64,000 nucleotides of DNA from Solirubrum koreensis (GCF_039541855.1 NZ_BAABHA010000015.1:1-64000); one strand, 5' to 3'. Counted from the stretch's first letter, positions 7,312-16,110 are shown. Notes: generated by a model from the letters alone, not told the origin. Numbers and translations are program-made.

Positions 7312-8210
7312 CCCGTAAAATTACCTTCGGAATGCTGCTGGCCCTGAGCACCTTGCTCACCGGCTCAGCCGCCTTGGCCCAGGAAGCTGACGCCCCGGTC
7401 GCCGAAGCCGCCAAGCCCGCTGCCGAAACAGCTTCCAACCTCAACGCTATGCTCTGGCTGATGGGTGGGCTCACGGGTCTGATCATTTTCGTGCTGCTGA
7501 TGCTGTTTGCCTTGCTCTGGCAGATGCGGCCCCTGTTGCGCGAGGTGTATGCCATTGAAACCATTCGTGAATCGTGGTACGGGCGGGCCCTGGGCCTGTT
7601 CCTCGGCGACACGGTGAGCCTGACAGGCAAGTACAAGGAAGACGTAATGGCCGGCCACGACTACGATGGCATTACCGAGTACGACAACGACCTGCCGCCG
7701 TGGTGGAAGTACGGCTTTTACGCGACCATCGTGTTTGGCGTGGTGTACTTCGTTCACTACCACGTTACCGACACCGGCAAGCTGAGCGACGCGGAGTACC
7801 AGCACGAAATGGCCGAAGCCGCCATGCTGGCCGCCAAGCTGGGCGCCAACGACGACCCCAATAAGCCCACCGACTACAAGCCCCTAATGGCCGCCGCCGA
7901 CCTGGAAACCGGCAAAACGCTGTTCGTACAGAACTGCGCGGCCTGCCACGGCCAAGCCGGCGAAGGCAAAGTAGGCCCCAACCTGACCGACGAATACTGG
8001 CTGCACGGCGGCGAAGTAAACAAGGTGTACAAAACCGTGAAGTTTGGCGTGACCAATAAGGGCATGGTAGCCTGGAAAGGCAAGCTGTCCTCCAAGCAAA
8101 TGCTCCAGGTGTCGTCGTACATCCTGAGCATTCAGGGCACGAACCCGGCCAACGCCAAGGCGCCGCAGGGCGAAAAAGAAGCTGCTACCAAGCCGGTAGC
8201 CATGCTCTAA
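7305..8210 (+). CDS. ccoP: cbb3 oxidase cytochrome c subunit III, single haem (CcoP)
   Basis: The 301-residue product has an N-terminal signal-like helix (about 5-26), a membrane helix at about 47-70, a soluble segment, a third hydrophobic helix near 140-155, and a cytochrome c domain with C-A-A-C-H at 211-215 and a distal M-V-A-W-K-G methionine. Proteobacterial CcoP has two haem motifs; only one is seen here, as is common in Bacteroidota. The ATG at 7305 is supported by AAAGGAGG seven bases upstream and overlaps the ccoQ stop. A longer frame upstream belongs to out-of-frame ccoQ sequence. Confidence 0.93.
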   Translation: MLTRKITFGMLLALSTLLTGSAALAQEADAPVAEAAKPAAETASNLNAMLWLMGGLTGLIIFVLLMLFALLWQMRPLLREVYAIETIRESWYGRALGLFLGDTVSLTGKYKEDVMAGHDYDGITEYDNDLPPWWKYGFYATIVFGVVYFVHYHVTDTGKLSDAEYQHEMAEAAMLAAKLGANDDPNKPTDYKPLMAAADLETGKTLFVQNCAACHGQAGEGKVGPNLTDEYWLHGGEVNKVYKTVKFGVTNKGMVAWKGKLSSKQMLQVSSYILSIQGTNPANAKAPQGEKEAATKPVAML

Positions 8211-8302
8211 CCCGCGCCACGGCGCACCAGTAGTCCGCGGCGGTTGCTCCTTCCCCGCCGTTCATCCAAACGCTGATTTTCAGCACAGCCCAGGTTCGGA
8301 TG

Positions 8303-8424
8303 AGCCGCCAGCCCTTGTGCTGGCGGCGGGCATTTGGGTTACCAGCCGCGGCAAAGCGCCGGGGCCACGCCAGGCCTCTCGCAGGCCGACGGAATGTGCA
8401 GCAGATAACGCCGCCTGGCGCTTT
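8303..8424. repeat. hairpin-rich spacer upstream of ccoG
   Basis: The 238-base ccoP-ccoG spacer contains the stem GCCGCCAGC/GCTGGCGGC (about 8302-8325) and a wider inverted pair CAAAGCGCC (8352-8360) / GGCGCTTTG (8416-8424). It does not code in a recognisable way on either strand. It could be a structured leader or a dispersed repeat; neither can be shown from one copy. Confidence 0.3.
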
Positions 8425-8448
8425 GAACCCAGGGGGCCCCAACACAGG

Positions 8449-9864
8449 ATGAGTACCGTCGCCCCGAAACCCACCACCGATGAATCCTACCGCGACACTA
8501 TCTCCACGATAGACGCCGAAGGCAAGCGCGTGTGGCTGTACCCCAAGAAGCCCAGCGGCAAGCTGTTTAACGCCCGCAAGTGGGTGAGCTACGGCCTGCT
8601 CACACTGCTGTTTGCCGGCCCCTGGCTGCGCATCAACGACTTGCCGGTGCTGATGCTCAACGTGGTGGAGCGGAAGTTCATCATCTTCGGTCAGATCTTC
8701 TGGCCCCAGGACTTCTTTATTCTGCTGCTGGGCTTCATGGCCTTTATCCTGTTCATCATCCTCTTCACAGTGGTGTACGGGCGCGTGTTCTGCGGCTGGG
8801 TGTGCCCCCAAACCATCTTTATGGAAATGGTATTCCGCCGCGTGGAATACTTCTTCGAAGGCGACGCACCCCAACAGAAAGCCCTCGACAAAGCCGACTG
8901 GACCTGGAACAAGATCGGCCGGAAAACGGGCAAGCACGCGGTGTTCGTGCTCATCTCGTTTCTGATTGCCAATACCTTTCTGGCCTACATCATCGGTTCC
9001 GATGCGCTGGTTGAGATTGTGACCGACTCGCCGTTGCAGCACCTGGGTGGCTTGAGCTCTATGGTGATTTTCACGGGCCTGTTTTACGCCGTCTTTGCCC
9101 GTTTCCGTGAGCAAGTATGCACCATTGCCTGCCCTTACGGCCGTTTGCAGGGCGTAATGCTCGACAAGAATACCATTACGGTAGCCTATGATTACGGCCG
9201 GGGCGAGCCGCGCGAAAAGCTGCGCAAAAACCAGGAGCGCACCGCCGGCGACTGTATCGACTGCAAGCAGTGCGTGCAGGTATGCCCCACCGGCATCGAC
9301 ATCCGCAACGGCGCCCAGCAAATGGAGTGCATCAACTGCACCGCCTGTATCGACGTGTGCAACTCCATTATGGACCTGATCAACAAGCCGCAGGGCCTGA
9401 TCCGCTACGACTCCGAAGCGCACATCGAAGCTGGCACTCCGTTTAAGGTGACGGCCCGCATCAAGGCTTACACCGGTGTACTCATTGCGCTGCTGCTGAT
9501 TATGGCCGGGCTGCTGCTCACGCGCTCGAACGTAGAGGCCACCGTACTGCGCACGCCGGGCCAGCTTTACCAGAAAACCGAGCGCGGCACCGTTACCAAC
9601 CTCTACAACATCTCCGTTATCAACAAAACCAACGCGGCCATGCCCATTGAGCTGCGGGTGCTGGAGCCGGCCAATGGCACCGTGAAGCTGGTAGGCCAAA
9701 ACGGCCTGAAGCTGCCCGCCCAGGGCAAAGCCGACGGGGTGTTTTTCGCCGAGCTGCCCAAAACGGCGCTTACCAAAACGAGCAACCACATCCGCATTGG
9801 CGTGTACAGCGGCGGCAAGCTGATTACGGAAGAAAAAACCAAGTTCCTGGCCCCGGCGCAGTAA
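8449..9864 (+). CDS. ccoG: cytochrome c oxidase accessory protein CcoG (RdxA/FixG)
   Basis: This 471-residue membrane protein carries the CcoG signature: a helix pair around C-G-W-V-C-P-Q-T (near 110), a C-T-I-A-C-P-Y-G-R motif (near 225), and two [4Fe-4S] motifs, C-I-D-C-K-Q-C-x3-C-P and C-I-N-C-T-A-C-x3-C (about 268-305). A C-terminal immunoglobulin-like domain follows a further membrane helix. CcoG is a copper-reducing factor used in cbb3 assembly. The ATG at 8449 is chosen because the open frame upstream of it is unrelated spacer. Confidence 0.94.
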   Translation: MSTVAPKPTTDESYRDTISTIDAEGKRVWLYPKKPSGKLFNARKWVSYGLLTLLFAGPWLRINDLPVLMLNVVERKFIIFGQIFWPQDFFILLLGFMAFILFIILFTVVYGRVFCGWVCPQTIFMEMVFRRVEYFFEGDAPQQKALDKADWTWNKIGRKTGKHAVFVLISFLIANTFLAYIIGSDALVEIVTDSPLQHLGGLSSMVIFTGLFYAVFARFREQVCTIACPYGRLQGVMLDKNTITVAYDYGRGEPREKLRKNQERTAGDCIDCKQCVQVCPTGIDIRNGAQQMECINCTACIDVCNSIMDLINKPQGLIRYDSEAHIEAGTPFKVTARIKAYTGVLIALLLIMAGLLLTRSNVEATVLRTPGQLYQKTERGTVTNLYNISVINKTNAAMPIELRVLEPANGTVKLVGQNGLKLPAQGKADGVFFAELPKTALTKTSNHIRIGVYSGGKLITEEKTKFLAPAQ

Positions 9865-9881
9865 ATGGATTACACAAAAAA

Positions 9882-9988
9882 GTCATGTCGAGCGGAGTCG
9901 AGACATCTCGCCGGATAGTAAAATCCTGCACCAGAATATTACTACCGCACGTCAGCCCGCGAGAAGCCTCGACTCCGCTCGACATGAC
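9882..9988. repeat. palindromic repeat element, copy 1
   Basis: Perfect 21-base arms (9882-9902 and 9968-9988) enclose a loop containing GATAGTAAAATC and TTACTACCG. The element sits between ccoG and ccoH. Copy 2 at 13294-13408 has the same loop core in the opposite orientation, with related but different arms. Confidence 0.8.
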
Positions 9989-10009
9989 GGTCAAACAATA
10001 CCACAGATC

Positions 10010-10495
10010 ATGACCTCCCTCGCCGTGAATAAACCCGCCCAAACCCGCAGCATCTGGCCGTACGCCATTATTGCGGTATTCATCCTCTTCGCCAGCTTCA
10101 TCGGGTACATGGTGAAGCAGGCCATGAGCACCAGCGTCGACCTCGTGAGCAAGGACTATTACCAACAGGAGCTAGAGCACCAGCAGCGCATGGAGGCCGT
10201 GGCCCGCACCGCCGCCCTGCCCGGCCAGGTGGCGGTTACGTACGAGCCCGCCGTGCAGGAGCTAACGCTGCAACTGCCCGCCCGATTTGCTGGCCAGCAG
10301 GCCACGGGCAAGGTGCAGTTTTTCCGCCCCTCCGACCAAACGCTGGATTTCAACGTGCCGCTGCAAACCAACGCCGCCGGTGCCCAGCACCTGAGCACGG
10401 CCAAGCTGCAGGACGGCTACTGGCGCATTCGGGTAGAATTTGAAGCTGCCGGCCAGGTCTATTTTGTGGAGAAGAATATCACCGTGACCAACTGA
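10010..10495 (+). CDS. ccoH: FixH/CcoH-family oxidase assembly protein
   Basis: The 161-residue protein has one N-terminal membrane helix (about 17-37), then K-D-Y-Y-Q-Q-E-L-E-H-Q and a beta-rich periplasmic domain ending in Y-F-V-E-K-N-I. This is the FixH family pattern, associated with cbb3 oxidase maturation. It follows ccoG, the usual order, with one palindromic repeat in between. Confidence 0.88.
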   Translation: MTSLAVNKPAQTRSIWPYAIIAVFILFASFIGYMVKQAMSTSVDLVSKDYYQQELEHQQRMEAVARTAALPGQVAVTYEPAVQELTLQLPARFAGQQATGKVQFFRPSDQTLDFNVPLQTNAAGAQHLSTAKLQDGYWRIRVEFEAAGQVYFVEKNITVTN

Positions 10496-10579
10496 TTTTT
10501 GTCATGGTAGTCCGCGGCGGAGCGGGCGTACTTGCATCGGTTAGCACTTCAGCTGGCCTCTTCTCTTCGCCACCATTTC

Positions 10580-11314
10580 ATGCTCTGGGCCGGTTTCGTT
10601 TTCGGGCTTCTCGGTAGTTTCCACTGCGTGGGCATGTGCGGCGCCATTGCGCTGGCCTTGCCCGGCGCCGGACAGCCGCGCAGCCGCTACGTAACCGGCC
10701 GGGTGCTTTATAACCTGGGCCGCGTAACTACTTACGCCACGCTGGGGGCCCTGGCCGGTTTGCTGGGGCAGTCGTTGCGCATGGCCGGCTGGCAACAGAG
10801 CCTCTCCATTGCCTCGGGCCTGCTGATTCTGCTGTTGGTGGCCGTGCCGGAGCGCTACACCGGCCGCGCCGCCGCAGCCGTGGGCCTCGACCGCGTGCTG
10901 GCCCGCCTCAAGCAAACCCTGGCGTACTTCTTTCAGCAGCATTCCGTGGGTGCTTTGTACATGACCGGCGTGCTGAACGGCCTGCTGCCCTGTGGCCTGG
11001 TGTACCTGGCATTAGCGGGCGCGCTTAGTGCGCCGGGCGTGGGTGGCGCCGCGGTGTACATGGGCCTGTTTGGGCTGGGTACCCTTCCGCTGATGCTGGC
11101 CCTGTCGCTCACGGGGCAACTTGTGCCGCTGCCGTGGCGCCTGCGGCTGCGGCAGGCCGTGCCGGTGGTGGCCACGGCCATGGCGGTGTTGTTCATTGTG
11201 CGCGGTTTAGGCTTGGGTATTCCGTACCTGAGCCCGCAGCTCCCGGCACCCGCGGCGGGACCCAATGCCGCCCCCGCTCCCATGACCATGTGCCACGACT
11301 CTGCCGCGCATTAG
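10580..11314 (+). CDS. SafE/TauE-like membrane protein of cbb3 cluster
   Basis: This is a polytopic membrane protein of about 244 residues. It has the G-S-x-H-C-x-G-M-C-G motif in its first helix and L-N-G-L-L-P-C-G-L-V-Y in a later helix, which define the UreH/SafE-like branch of the sulfite exporter superfamily that accompanies cbb3 genes. Several members are thought to take part in copper handling, which would suit the histidine and cysteine residues here and the C-terminal M-x-M-C-H. I start it at the ATG at 10580; a TTG at 10532 would add 16 residues. It ends the cco cluster. Confidence 0.82.
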   Translation: MLWAGFVFGLLGSFHCVGMCGAIALALPGAGQPRSRYVTGRVLYNLGRVTTYATLGALAGLLGQSLRMAGWQQSLSIASGLLILLLVAVPERYTGRAAAAVGLDRVLARLKQTLAYFFQQHSVGALYMTGVLNGLLPCGLVYLALAGALSAPGVGGAAVYMGLFGLGTLPLMLALSLTGQLVPLPWRLRLRQAVPVVATAMAVLFIVRGLGLGIPYLSPQLPAPAAGPNAAPAPMTMCHDSAAH

Positions 11315-11371
11315 CCGGCTTCTTCTCTCGCTCGCAGGCTTTTACTTCTCTCTTCAGACCGCATAGCTCCC

Positions 11372-12265
11372 ATGAAAACGATTCTGGTTCCCGTAGATCT
11401 GACCGCCGCCGCAGAGCACACCCTTGTGTACGCCAACAAGCTGGCCGTGCGCCTGGGCGCGGAAATCGTGCTGCTGTATTGCCACCACGATTCCGACGAG
11501 CCTTCCCCCAATTTCACCGACCACCAGAAGCGCCTGCAAAACTTAACCGAGCGGCTCCGCTACGTGCAGCTCACGCGCCAGGACGGCCGCCGCATCCGGT
11601 ACCGTTACGCGGTGCGCAACGGCTGCCTTCACGACCACGTGCAAGGCGTAATCGACGAGTACGGCGCCGAACTGGTGGTTATGAACCTTGAGCATACCGA
11701 CTGCGGCGAGGAGTCGGTGAACGGCAACCACGCGGCGCGCATTGTGCGGCTGGCCAGCTGCCCGGTGCTGGTGGTGCCGCCCGGCAACCAGCCCCTGCCG
11801 TCGCGCATCGTGTTTCTGGCCGACTTTGCGCACCTGGAAAGCCGTACCCTGCCGCGGCTGGGCGAGCTGGTGCGCGGGCTGCGCGCGCAGCTGCAGCTGG
11901 TGCATTTCTACCGCGACCTGAAATTGGGTGAGCTGGTAGGCATTAAGCGCGGCATGCTGCAAATCAAACAGGTGCTGGCCGGGGTAGCCATCGACAGCAA
12001 GCTGGTGCTCGACGACGATCCGCTGGAAGGTATTGGCGAGTTCTGCTCTAACATTCAGGCGCAACTGCTGGTGTTTGCGCCGGCCAACGCCAGCCTGCTA
12101 AGCCGCTTTTTCGACGTTAGCTACACCAAAACCCACGCCTACCACACCCGCATTCCGGTGCTGGTGATTCGCCCCCAACAGCAACCCGACGACGCGTTCT
12201 GCTGCCAGCATTGCGCTCTGCAGGATACTGCTTCCGAAACCACGCCCGCCTTGGCCTCCCTGTAG
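11372..12265 (+). CDS. universal stress protein, two-domain
   Basis: The 297-residue product begins with the USP signature K-T-I-L-V-P-V-D and shows a first domain to about residue 140, ending in S-C-P-V-L-V-V-P-P. A second, more divergent repeat runs to about 270, ending in I-P-V-L-V-I-R. The usual G-x2-G-x9-G-S/T ATP-binding loop is not clear in either half. The C-terminus carries a C-C-Q-H-C cluster that could bind metal. It lies between the oxidase genes and hemF. Single-gene USPs are often induced by low oxygen, so membership in the same regulon is plausible but inferred. Confidence 0.82.
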   Translation: MKTILVPVDLTAAAEHTLVYANKLAVRLGAEIVLLYCHHDSDEPSPNFTDHQKRLQNLTERLRYVQLTRQDGRRIRYRYAVRNGCLHDHVQGVIDEYGAELVVMNLEHTDCGEESVNGNHAARIVRLASCPVLVVPPGNQPLPSRIVFLADFAHLESRTLPRLGELVRGLRAQLQLVHFYRDLKLGELVGIKRGMLQIKQVLAGVAIDSKLVLDDDPLEGIGEFCSNIQAQLLVFAPANASLLSRFFDVSYTKTHAYHTRIPVLVIRPQQQPDDAFCCQHCALQDTASETTPALASL

Positions 12266-12304
12266 CAAAACGGGCCTTTTTCTCCCTCCTTTTCAGCATC
12301 AGTT

Positions 12305-13261
12305 ATGTTTACCGATTCCCACGCCACGCCTTTTCGCTACGAAGTAGAAAAATGGATGCGCGGCTTTCAGCAATGGCTCTGCACCCAGCTGGAAACCACC
12401 GACGGCGCCGCTACCTTTCAGGCCGACCACTGGCAGCACCATTCGGGCGGCGGCGGGCAGTCGAACGTTATTCAGAACGGCCGGATTCTGGAGAAAGGCG
12501 GCGTGAACTTCTCGGCCGTGTGGGGCCAGATGGACGAGCGCGCCGCCAGGCAGCTCCTAATGCCCGACCCGCGCTACTTCGCCACCGGCGTATCGGTAGT
12601 GCAGCACCCGGGCAGCCCCATGGTCCCCATTTCGCACATGAACGTGCGGTACTTTGAGGCCGGCAACGGGGAGGCGTGGTTTGGCGGCGGCCTCGACCTA
12701 ACCCCCATTTACGTGAACGTGCAGCAGGCCCGCTGGTTCCACGAGCAAATTGAGCACGCCTGCCGGCCGCACAACACTACCTATTACGCCCGCTTTAAGC
12801 AGTGGGCCGATGAATACTTCTACCTGACCCACCGGCAGGAAACGCGCGGCGTGGGCGGCATTTTCTTCGACCGCCTAACCGTGGGCCAAGACGGCACCCG
12901 CGAGGAGTTGTTCGCTTTCGTTCAGGCCGTAGGCGAAGTGTACGGCCACGCTTACTGCGAGCTGCTGCGCCAAAACGCCGATTTGCACTTCACGGAACGC
13001 GAAACCCAATGGCAGCTGATTCGCCGGGGCCGCTACGCTGAGTTCAACCTAGCCATCGACCGCGGCACCAAGTTCGGACTGGAAACCGGCGGCCGTACCG
13101 AAAGCATCCTGATGAGCCTGCCGCCCCGCTGCGAGTGGCACTACAACCAACAACCTTCCCCGGGCACCCCCGAGGCCGAGACGCTGCGGTGGCTGAAAAA
13201 AGACATCGATTGGTTGTCGGTCGACGTGCAGCACCTCACCCCTGAGCTGGTGGACTGCTAG
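12305..13261 (+). CDS. hemF: oxygen-dependent coproporphyrinogen III oxidase
   Basis: This 318-residue protein matches HemF over its length. It shows the conserved G-G-G-x-S-x-V-I-Q-N-G segment near 44-58, H-P-x-S-P-M-V-P-I-S-H-M-N-V-R near 102-115, and the G-G-G-x-D-L-T-P motif near 128, followed by F-K-Q-W-A-D-E-Y-F-Y. It converts coproporphyrinogen III to protoporphyrinogen IX using oxygen, a step needed for haem supply to the oxidase. It is convergent with the regulator gene at 13467; a palindromic repeat lies between the two stops and may act as a two-way terminator. Confidence 0.95.
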   Translation: MFTDSHATPFRYEVEKWMRGFQQWLCTQLETTDGAATFQADHWQHHSGGGGQSNVIQNGRILEKGGVNFSAVWGQMDERAARQLLMPDPRYFATGVSVVQHPGSPMVPISHMNVRYFEAGNGEAWFGGGLDLTPIYVNVQQARWFHEQIEHACRPHNTTYYARFKQWADEYFYLTHRQETRGVGGIFFDRLTVGQDGTREELFAFVQAVGEVYGHAYCELLRQNADLHFTERETQWQLIRRGRYAEFNLAIDRGTKFGLETGGRTESILMSLPPRCEWHYNQQPSPGTPEAETLRWLKKDIDWLSVDVQHLTPELVDC

Positions 13262-13293
13262 GCTGATAGGCCTAATAGTCAACGCCTCAAAAA

Positions 13294-13408
13294 CGTCATT
13301 CCGAGCGCAGCCGAGGAATCTCGCGTGCTGACGTCCGGTAGTAACCTCAACGAAGATTTTACTATCGGGCTTAACACGCGAGATTCCTCGGCTGCGCTCG
13401 GAATGACG
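13294..13408. repeat. palindromic repeat element, copy 2
   Basis: Perfect 34-base arms (13294-13327 and 13375-13408) flank a loop with GGTAGTAA and GATTTTACTATC. It is related to copy 1 (9882-9988) read on the other strand: GCTGACGT-x-CGGTAGTAA and GATTTTACTATC are shared. It lies between the convergent stops of hemF and the regulator gene. Confidence 0.85.
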
Positions 13409-13466
13409 CCCTTGAAAACCGTCTGACGTCCGCAAAGCCCAGCCCCAACTCGCTAAGCGGTATTGT

Positions 13467-14519
13467 CTACCAGTTAGCCCGGCGCAGCTTGTCGGGTTGC
13501 AGCACGCGGATGTCCTTGCCGGTCAGCTCAATAAGCCCGTCCTGCTTGAACTCGCTCAGGGTACGAATCAGCGACTCGGGGGCCGTGCCTACCAGGGCCG
13601 CCATGTCGTCGCGGGAGAGTTGGAAGGTGGCCGGCGCGGTTTCGGCATGCTGCTCGTGCAGGCGCAGGAGCGCATCGGCCACGCGGCGCCGAATGGAGTT
13701 ATAGGCCATGCCCACCAGCTGATGCTCCCGCTCGCTCACCCGCCCCGCCAGCAACCGAATGAACTGCTGGCTGACTTCGGGGTTGCGAATCAGCAGCTGG
13801 GTGAAGTCGTCTTTGGGAATGTACACCAGCTCGGAATCGTCAACGGCCACGGCCGAGTCGCTGTGCTTGGTTTGCTCCAGCAGGGCCATGTAGCCGAAAA
13901 ACTCGCCGGGGGCGTAAATGCCAGTAATCAGCTCTTTGCCGGCGGCGGTGGTTTTCACCGTTTTCACCCGCCCGGCTTTCAGGAAGTACAGCCGGTTGGG
14001 CTCGTCACCTTCGCGGTAGATATCCTGCTTTTTGCGCACGGTATGCACCTTGCGGTCGGCCGAAAGACCTTCCAGCTTGCCCACGGCGCGGGCATCTTCC
14101 AGAAACTCGTTCAGGCCCTCGTGCTGCAGGTCGTAGTCGGGCTTGAGGTGGCGGAAGCGGTTCAGGCGGCCGGTTATGGCGCTCAGCAGCTCGCTTTCGT
14201 CGAAGGGCTTGGTGAGGTAGTCGTCGGCGCCCAGCTCCATGCCTTTGCGCATGTCGGTGCGCTCGGTTTTGGCGGTCAGGAAAATGAAGGGCACCCCGGA
14301 AAGCTGCGCGTCCTGATTGAAAATCTGGAGCACGCCGTAGCCGTCGAGCACGGGCATCATGATGTCGCAAATAACGAGGTCGGGCCGGGTGGCGCGGGCC
14401 TGCTCCACGCCTACTTTGCCGTTTTCGGCCGTCAGCACGTGGTAGCCAGCCAGCTCCAGAATTTCGGCGGTGCTTTCCCGAATCAGGTCGTTGTCCTCAA
14501 TCAGCAGAATGGTTTTCAT
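13467..14519 (-). CDS. response regulator fused to a Crp/Fnr-type transcription factor
   Basis: The 350-residue protein has three parts. A receiver domain (1-120) has E8/D9, phospho-acceptor D52, T82 and K104. A cyclic-nucleotide-binding-like beta-barrel (about 148-260) contains G-E-F-F-G. A Crp-type winged helix (about 270-345) follows. Its recognition helix reads T-A-P-E-S-L-I-R-T (312-320), so the Glu and Arg that read the TGA half-site in Crp and Fnr are kept (E315, R319). No Fnr-type cysteine cluster is present, so input is probably phosphorylation rather than an iron-sulfur centre. The ATG at 14519 is preferred; it overlaps the 3' end of the kinase gene by 23 bases. It probably controls the TGAY-N4-RTCA sites near the cco genes (inference). 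Confidence 0.9.
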   Translation of the reverse strand: MKTILLIEDNDLIRESTAEILELAGYHVLTAENGKVGVEQARATRPDLVICDIMMPVLDGYGVLQIFNQDAQLSGVPFIFLTAKTERTDMRKGMELGADDYLTKPFDESELLSAITGRLNRFRHLKPDYDLQHEGLNEFLEDARAVGKLEGLSADRKVHTVRKKQDIYREGDEPNRLYFLKAGRVKTVKTTAAGKELITGIYAPGEFFGYMALLEQTKHSDSAVAVDDSELVYIPKDDFTQLLIRNPEVSQQFIRLLAGRVSEREHQLVGMAYNSIRRRVADALLRLHEQHAETAPATFQLSRDDMAALVGTAPESLIRTLSEFKQDGLIELTGKDIRVLQPDKLRRANW

Positions 14520-16110
14520 AGGGAATCGTGACGGTGACGGTGGTACCGTGGTCCAGCTCGCTGTGCAGGGCAATGGTGCCGCCCATGAGCTCCAGGTATT
14601 TGGCAATGATATAGAGCCCGAGGCCAGTGCCGGGCACGTTGGTAACGTTGCGGGCCCGGAAAAACCGCTCGAACAGGTGCTCCTGGTCTTCCTGCGAAAT
14701 GCCCACGCCCTGGTCCTGCACCGACAACGTGAGCTGGCCGGCCTCGCAGGTGGTGCGCACCGTTACCACCGAGTTTTCGCCGGAGTACTTAATGGCGTTT
14801 GAAAGCAGGTTCACCAGGATTTTACGCAGCAGCGAAGGATCTAGCCGGACGGGCAGTGGGCAGCGGGCTTCCTGCACAATGGTTTGGCCGGGTTTAAGCA
14901 GGCTTTGCACATCGGTGAGGGTATCGGCCAGCAGGGCGCTGATTTCCAGCTCCACGGGACGGGCCTCAATGCGGCCTTCCTCAATGCGGCCCACCGAGAG
15001 AAACTCCTCCAGAATATCGTTCAGGTGCTTTACCGAGGCCCGAATTCGCTGCAAGTGCTTCACGCGCTTGTCCTGCTGGTCGCCGCCGGGGTATTTTTCG
15101 ATGAGCGTGGCCGAGTTCATGACGGCCGTAAGCGGCGTGCGAAACTCGTGCGAGGCCATGCTCACGAAGCGCGACTTCAGCTCGCCCAGCTCCTGCTCGG
15201 CGGCCAGGGCTTTGGCCAGCTCTTCGGTGCGCTGCTCCAGCTGCGCCAGGGTGCTGAGCAGAGCGTGGGTGCGGTCGGCTACCTTCTGCTCCAGCTCGGC
15301 ATTGAGTTTTTCCACCCGCCGGCGCTGATCCACCAATTGCCGCTCGGCTTCTTTCTTGTAGGTAATGTCGAGGATGTACGATACCACGTACAGCTCCTCG
15401 TCGATGTGAAAATAGCTCAGGCTGACTTCTACCGGAAACACCGAGCCGTCTTTGCGCTGGGCCTGCAGGTCGCCGCGGTGGGCGCCCATGGACCGCACGC
15501 TGGGTTCGGCGTTAAACGATTCCCGCAGCCGCTCGTGCTGCCGCCCAATGGCGTTGGGCACCAGTACCTCAATGCGCTGACCCAGCAGCTCGCCTTCGTT
15601 GTAACCAAACAGCTGCTCCGATAGCCGGTTGGCCGACATAATCTGGCCCTGCCGGTCGCACATTACAATGCCGATGGTGGCATTGGTCACTACGGCTTCG
15701 AACCGACTAAGGCTCTGGGCCAACTCACGTTCGGCCAGCTGCAGGCGGTCCTGCTCGCTGAGGCGCACCAAAAACAGGGAGCGGCCATTGTGCTGAAAGT
15801 GCGTGAGCTGAATGTGCCCGGCAAAAGGCTCCCCGCCGAGCCGGGCCACGTCGGTTTCGGCGGCGTAGTGGCCGGTTTGGCGGGCTGTGCGCAGCAGGTC
15901 GTCCCAGCTTTGACCCTCGGCGGGCCACAGAGGCAAATGCCGGGTTGCTTCGTTCAGAAACGCCTCCTGGGAGGCGTAGCCCAACAATTTGAGGCCACTG
16001 GGGTTAACCTGCACAAACCAGCCCAGCGCTTCGTCATACACGCCAATGAATTCCTGCGCCTGGGCGAGCAGCAGGTCGGTGAGTGCGTGGGCATACGGGT
16101 TCGAAGACAT
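14497..16110 (-). CDS. PAS-domain sensor histidine kinase (FixL-like)
   Basis: This 537-residue soluble kinase has a first PAS-like domain (about 10-115), a second PAS domain (about 130-255), a coiled-coil linker (about 252-310), a HisKA domain with phospho-acceptor H321 in S-H-E-F-R-T-P, and a HATPase with N-L-L-S-N-A-I-K-Y, D-Q-G-V-G-I and G-T-G-L-G-L. The second PAS resembles FixL (F-G-Y then a V-P-N...R-x-x-H-x-x-x-L stretch and R-K-D-G-S-V-F-P), but where FixL has its haem histidine this protein has serine, by my manual alignment. No membrane helix is seen. It overlaps the response-regulator gene and is surely its partner. ATG at 16110; a TTG lies two codons upstream. Confidence 0.9.
   Translation of the reverse strand: MSSNPYAHALTDLLLAQAQEFIGVYDEALGWFVQVNPSGLKLLGYASQEAFLNEATRHLPLWPAEGQSWDDLLRTARQTGHYAAETDVARLGGEPFAGHIQLTHFQHNGRSLFLVRLSEQDRLQLAERELAQSLSRFEAVVTNATIGIVMCDRQGQIMSANRLSEQLFGYNEGELLGQRIEVLVPNAIGRQHERLRESFNAEPSVRSMGAHRGDLQAQRKDGSVFPVEVSLSYFHIDEELYVVSYILDITYKKEAERQLVDQRRRVEKLNAELEQKVADRTHALLSTLAQLEQRTEELAKALAAEQELGELKSRFVSMASHEFRTPLTAVMNSATLIEKYPGGDQQDKRVKHLQRIRASVKHLNDILEEFLSVGRIEEGRIEARPVELEISALLADTLTDVQSLLKPGQTIVQEARCPLPVRLDPSLLRKILVNLLSNAIKYSGENSVVTVRTTCEAGQLTLSVQDQGVGISQEDQEHLFERFFRARNVTNVPGTGLGLYIIAKYLELMGGTIALHSELDHGTTVTVTIPYENHSAD

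Noticed and set aside
8185..9789. Long antisense open frame (about 534 codons) opposite ccoG
   Set aside because: Same composition artefact; the plus strand encodes a clear CcoG with Fe-S motifs.
13497..14531. Plus-strand open frame opposite the receiver-Crp regulator
   Set aside because: It is a shadow of the conserved minus-strand gene and has no family-like motif.
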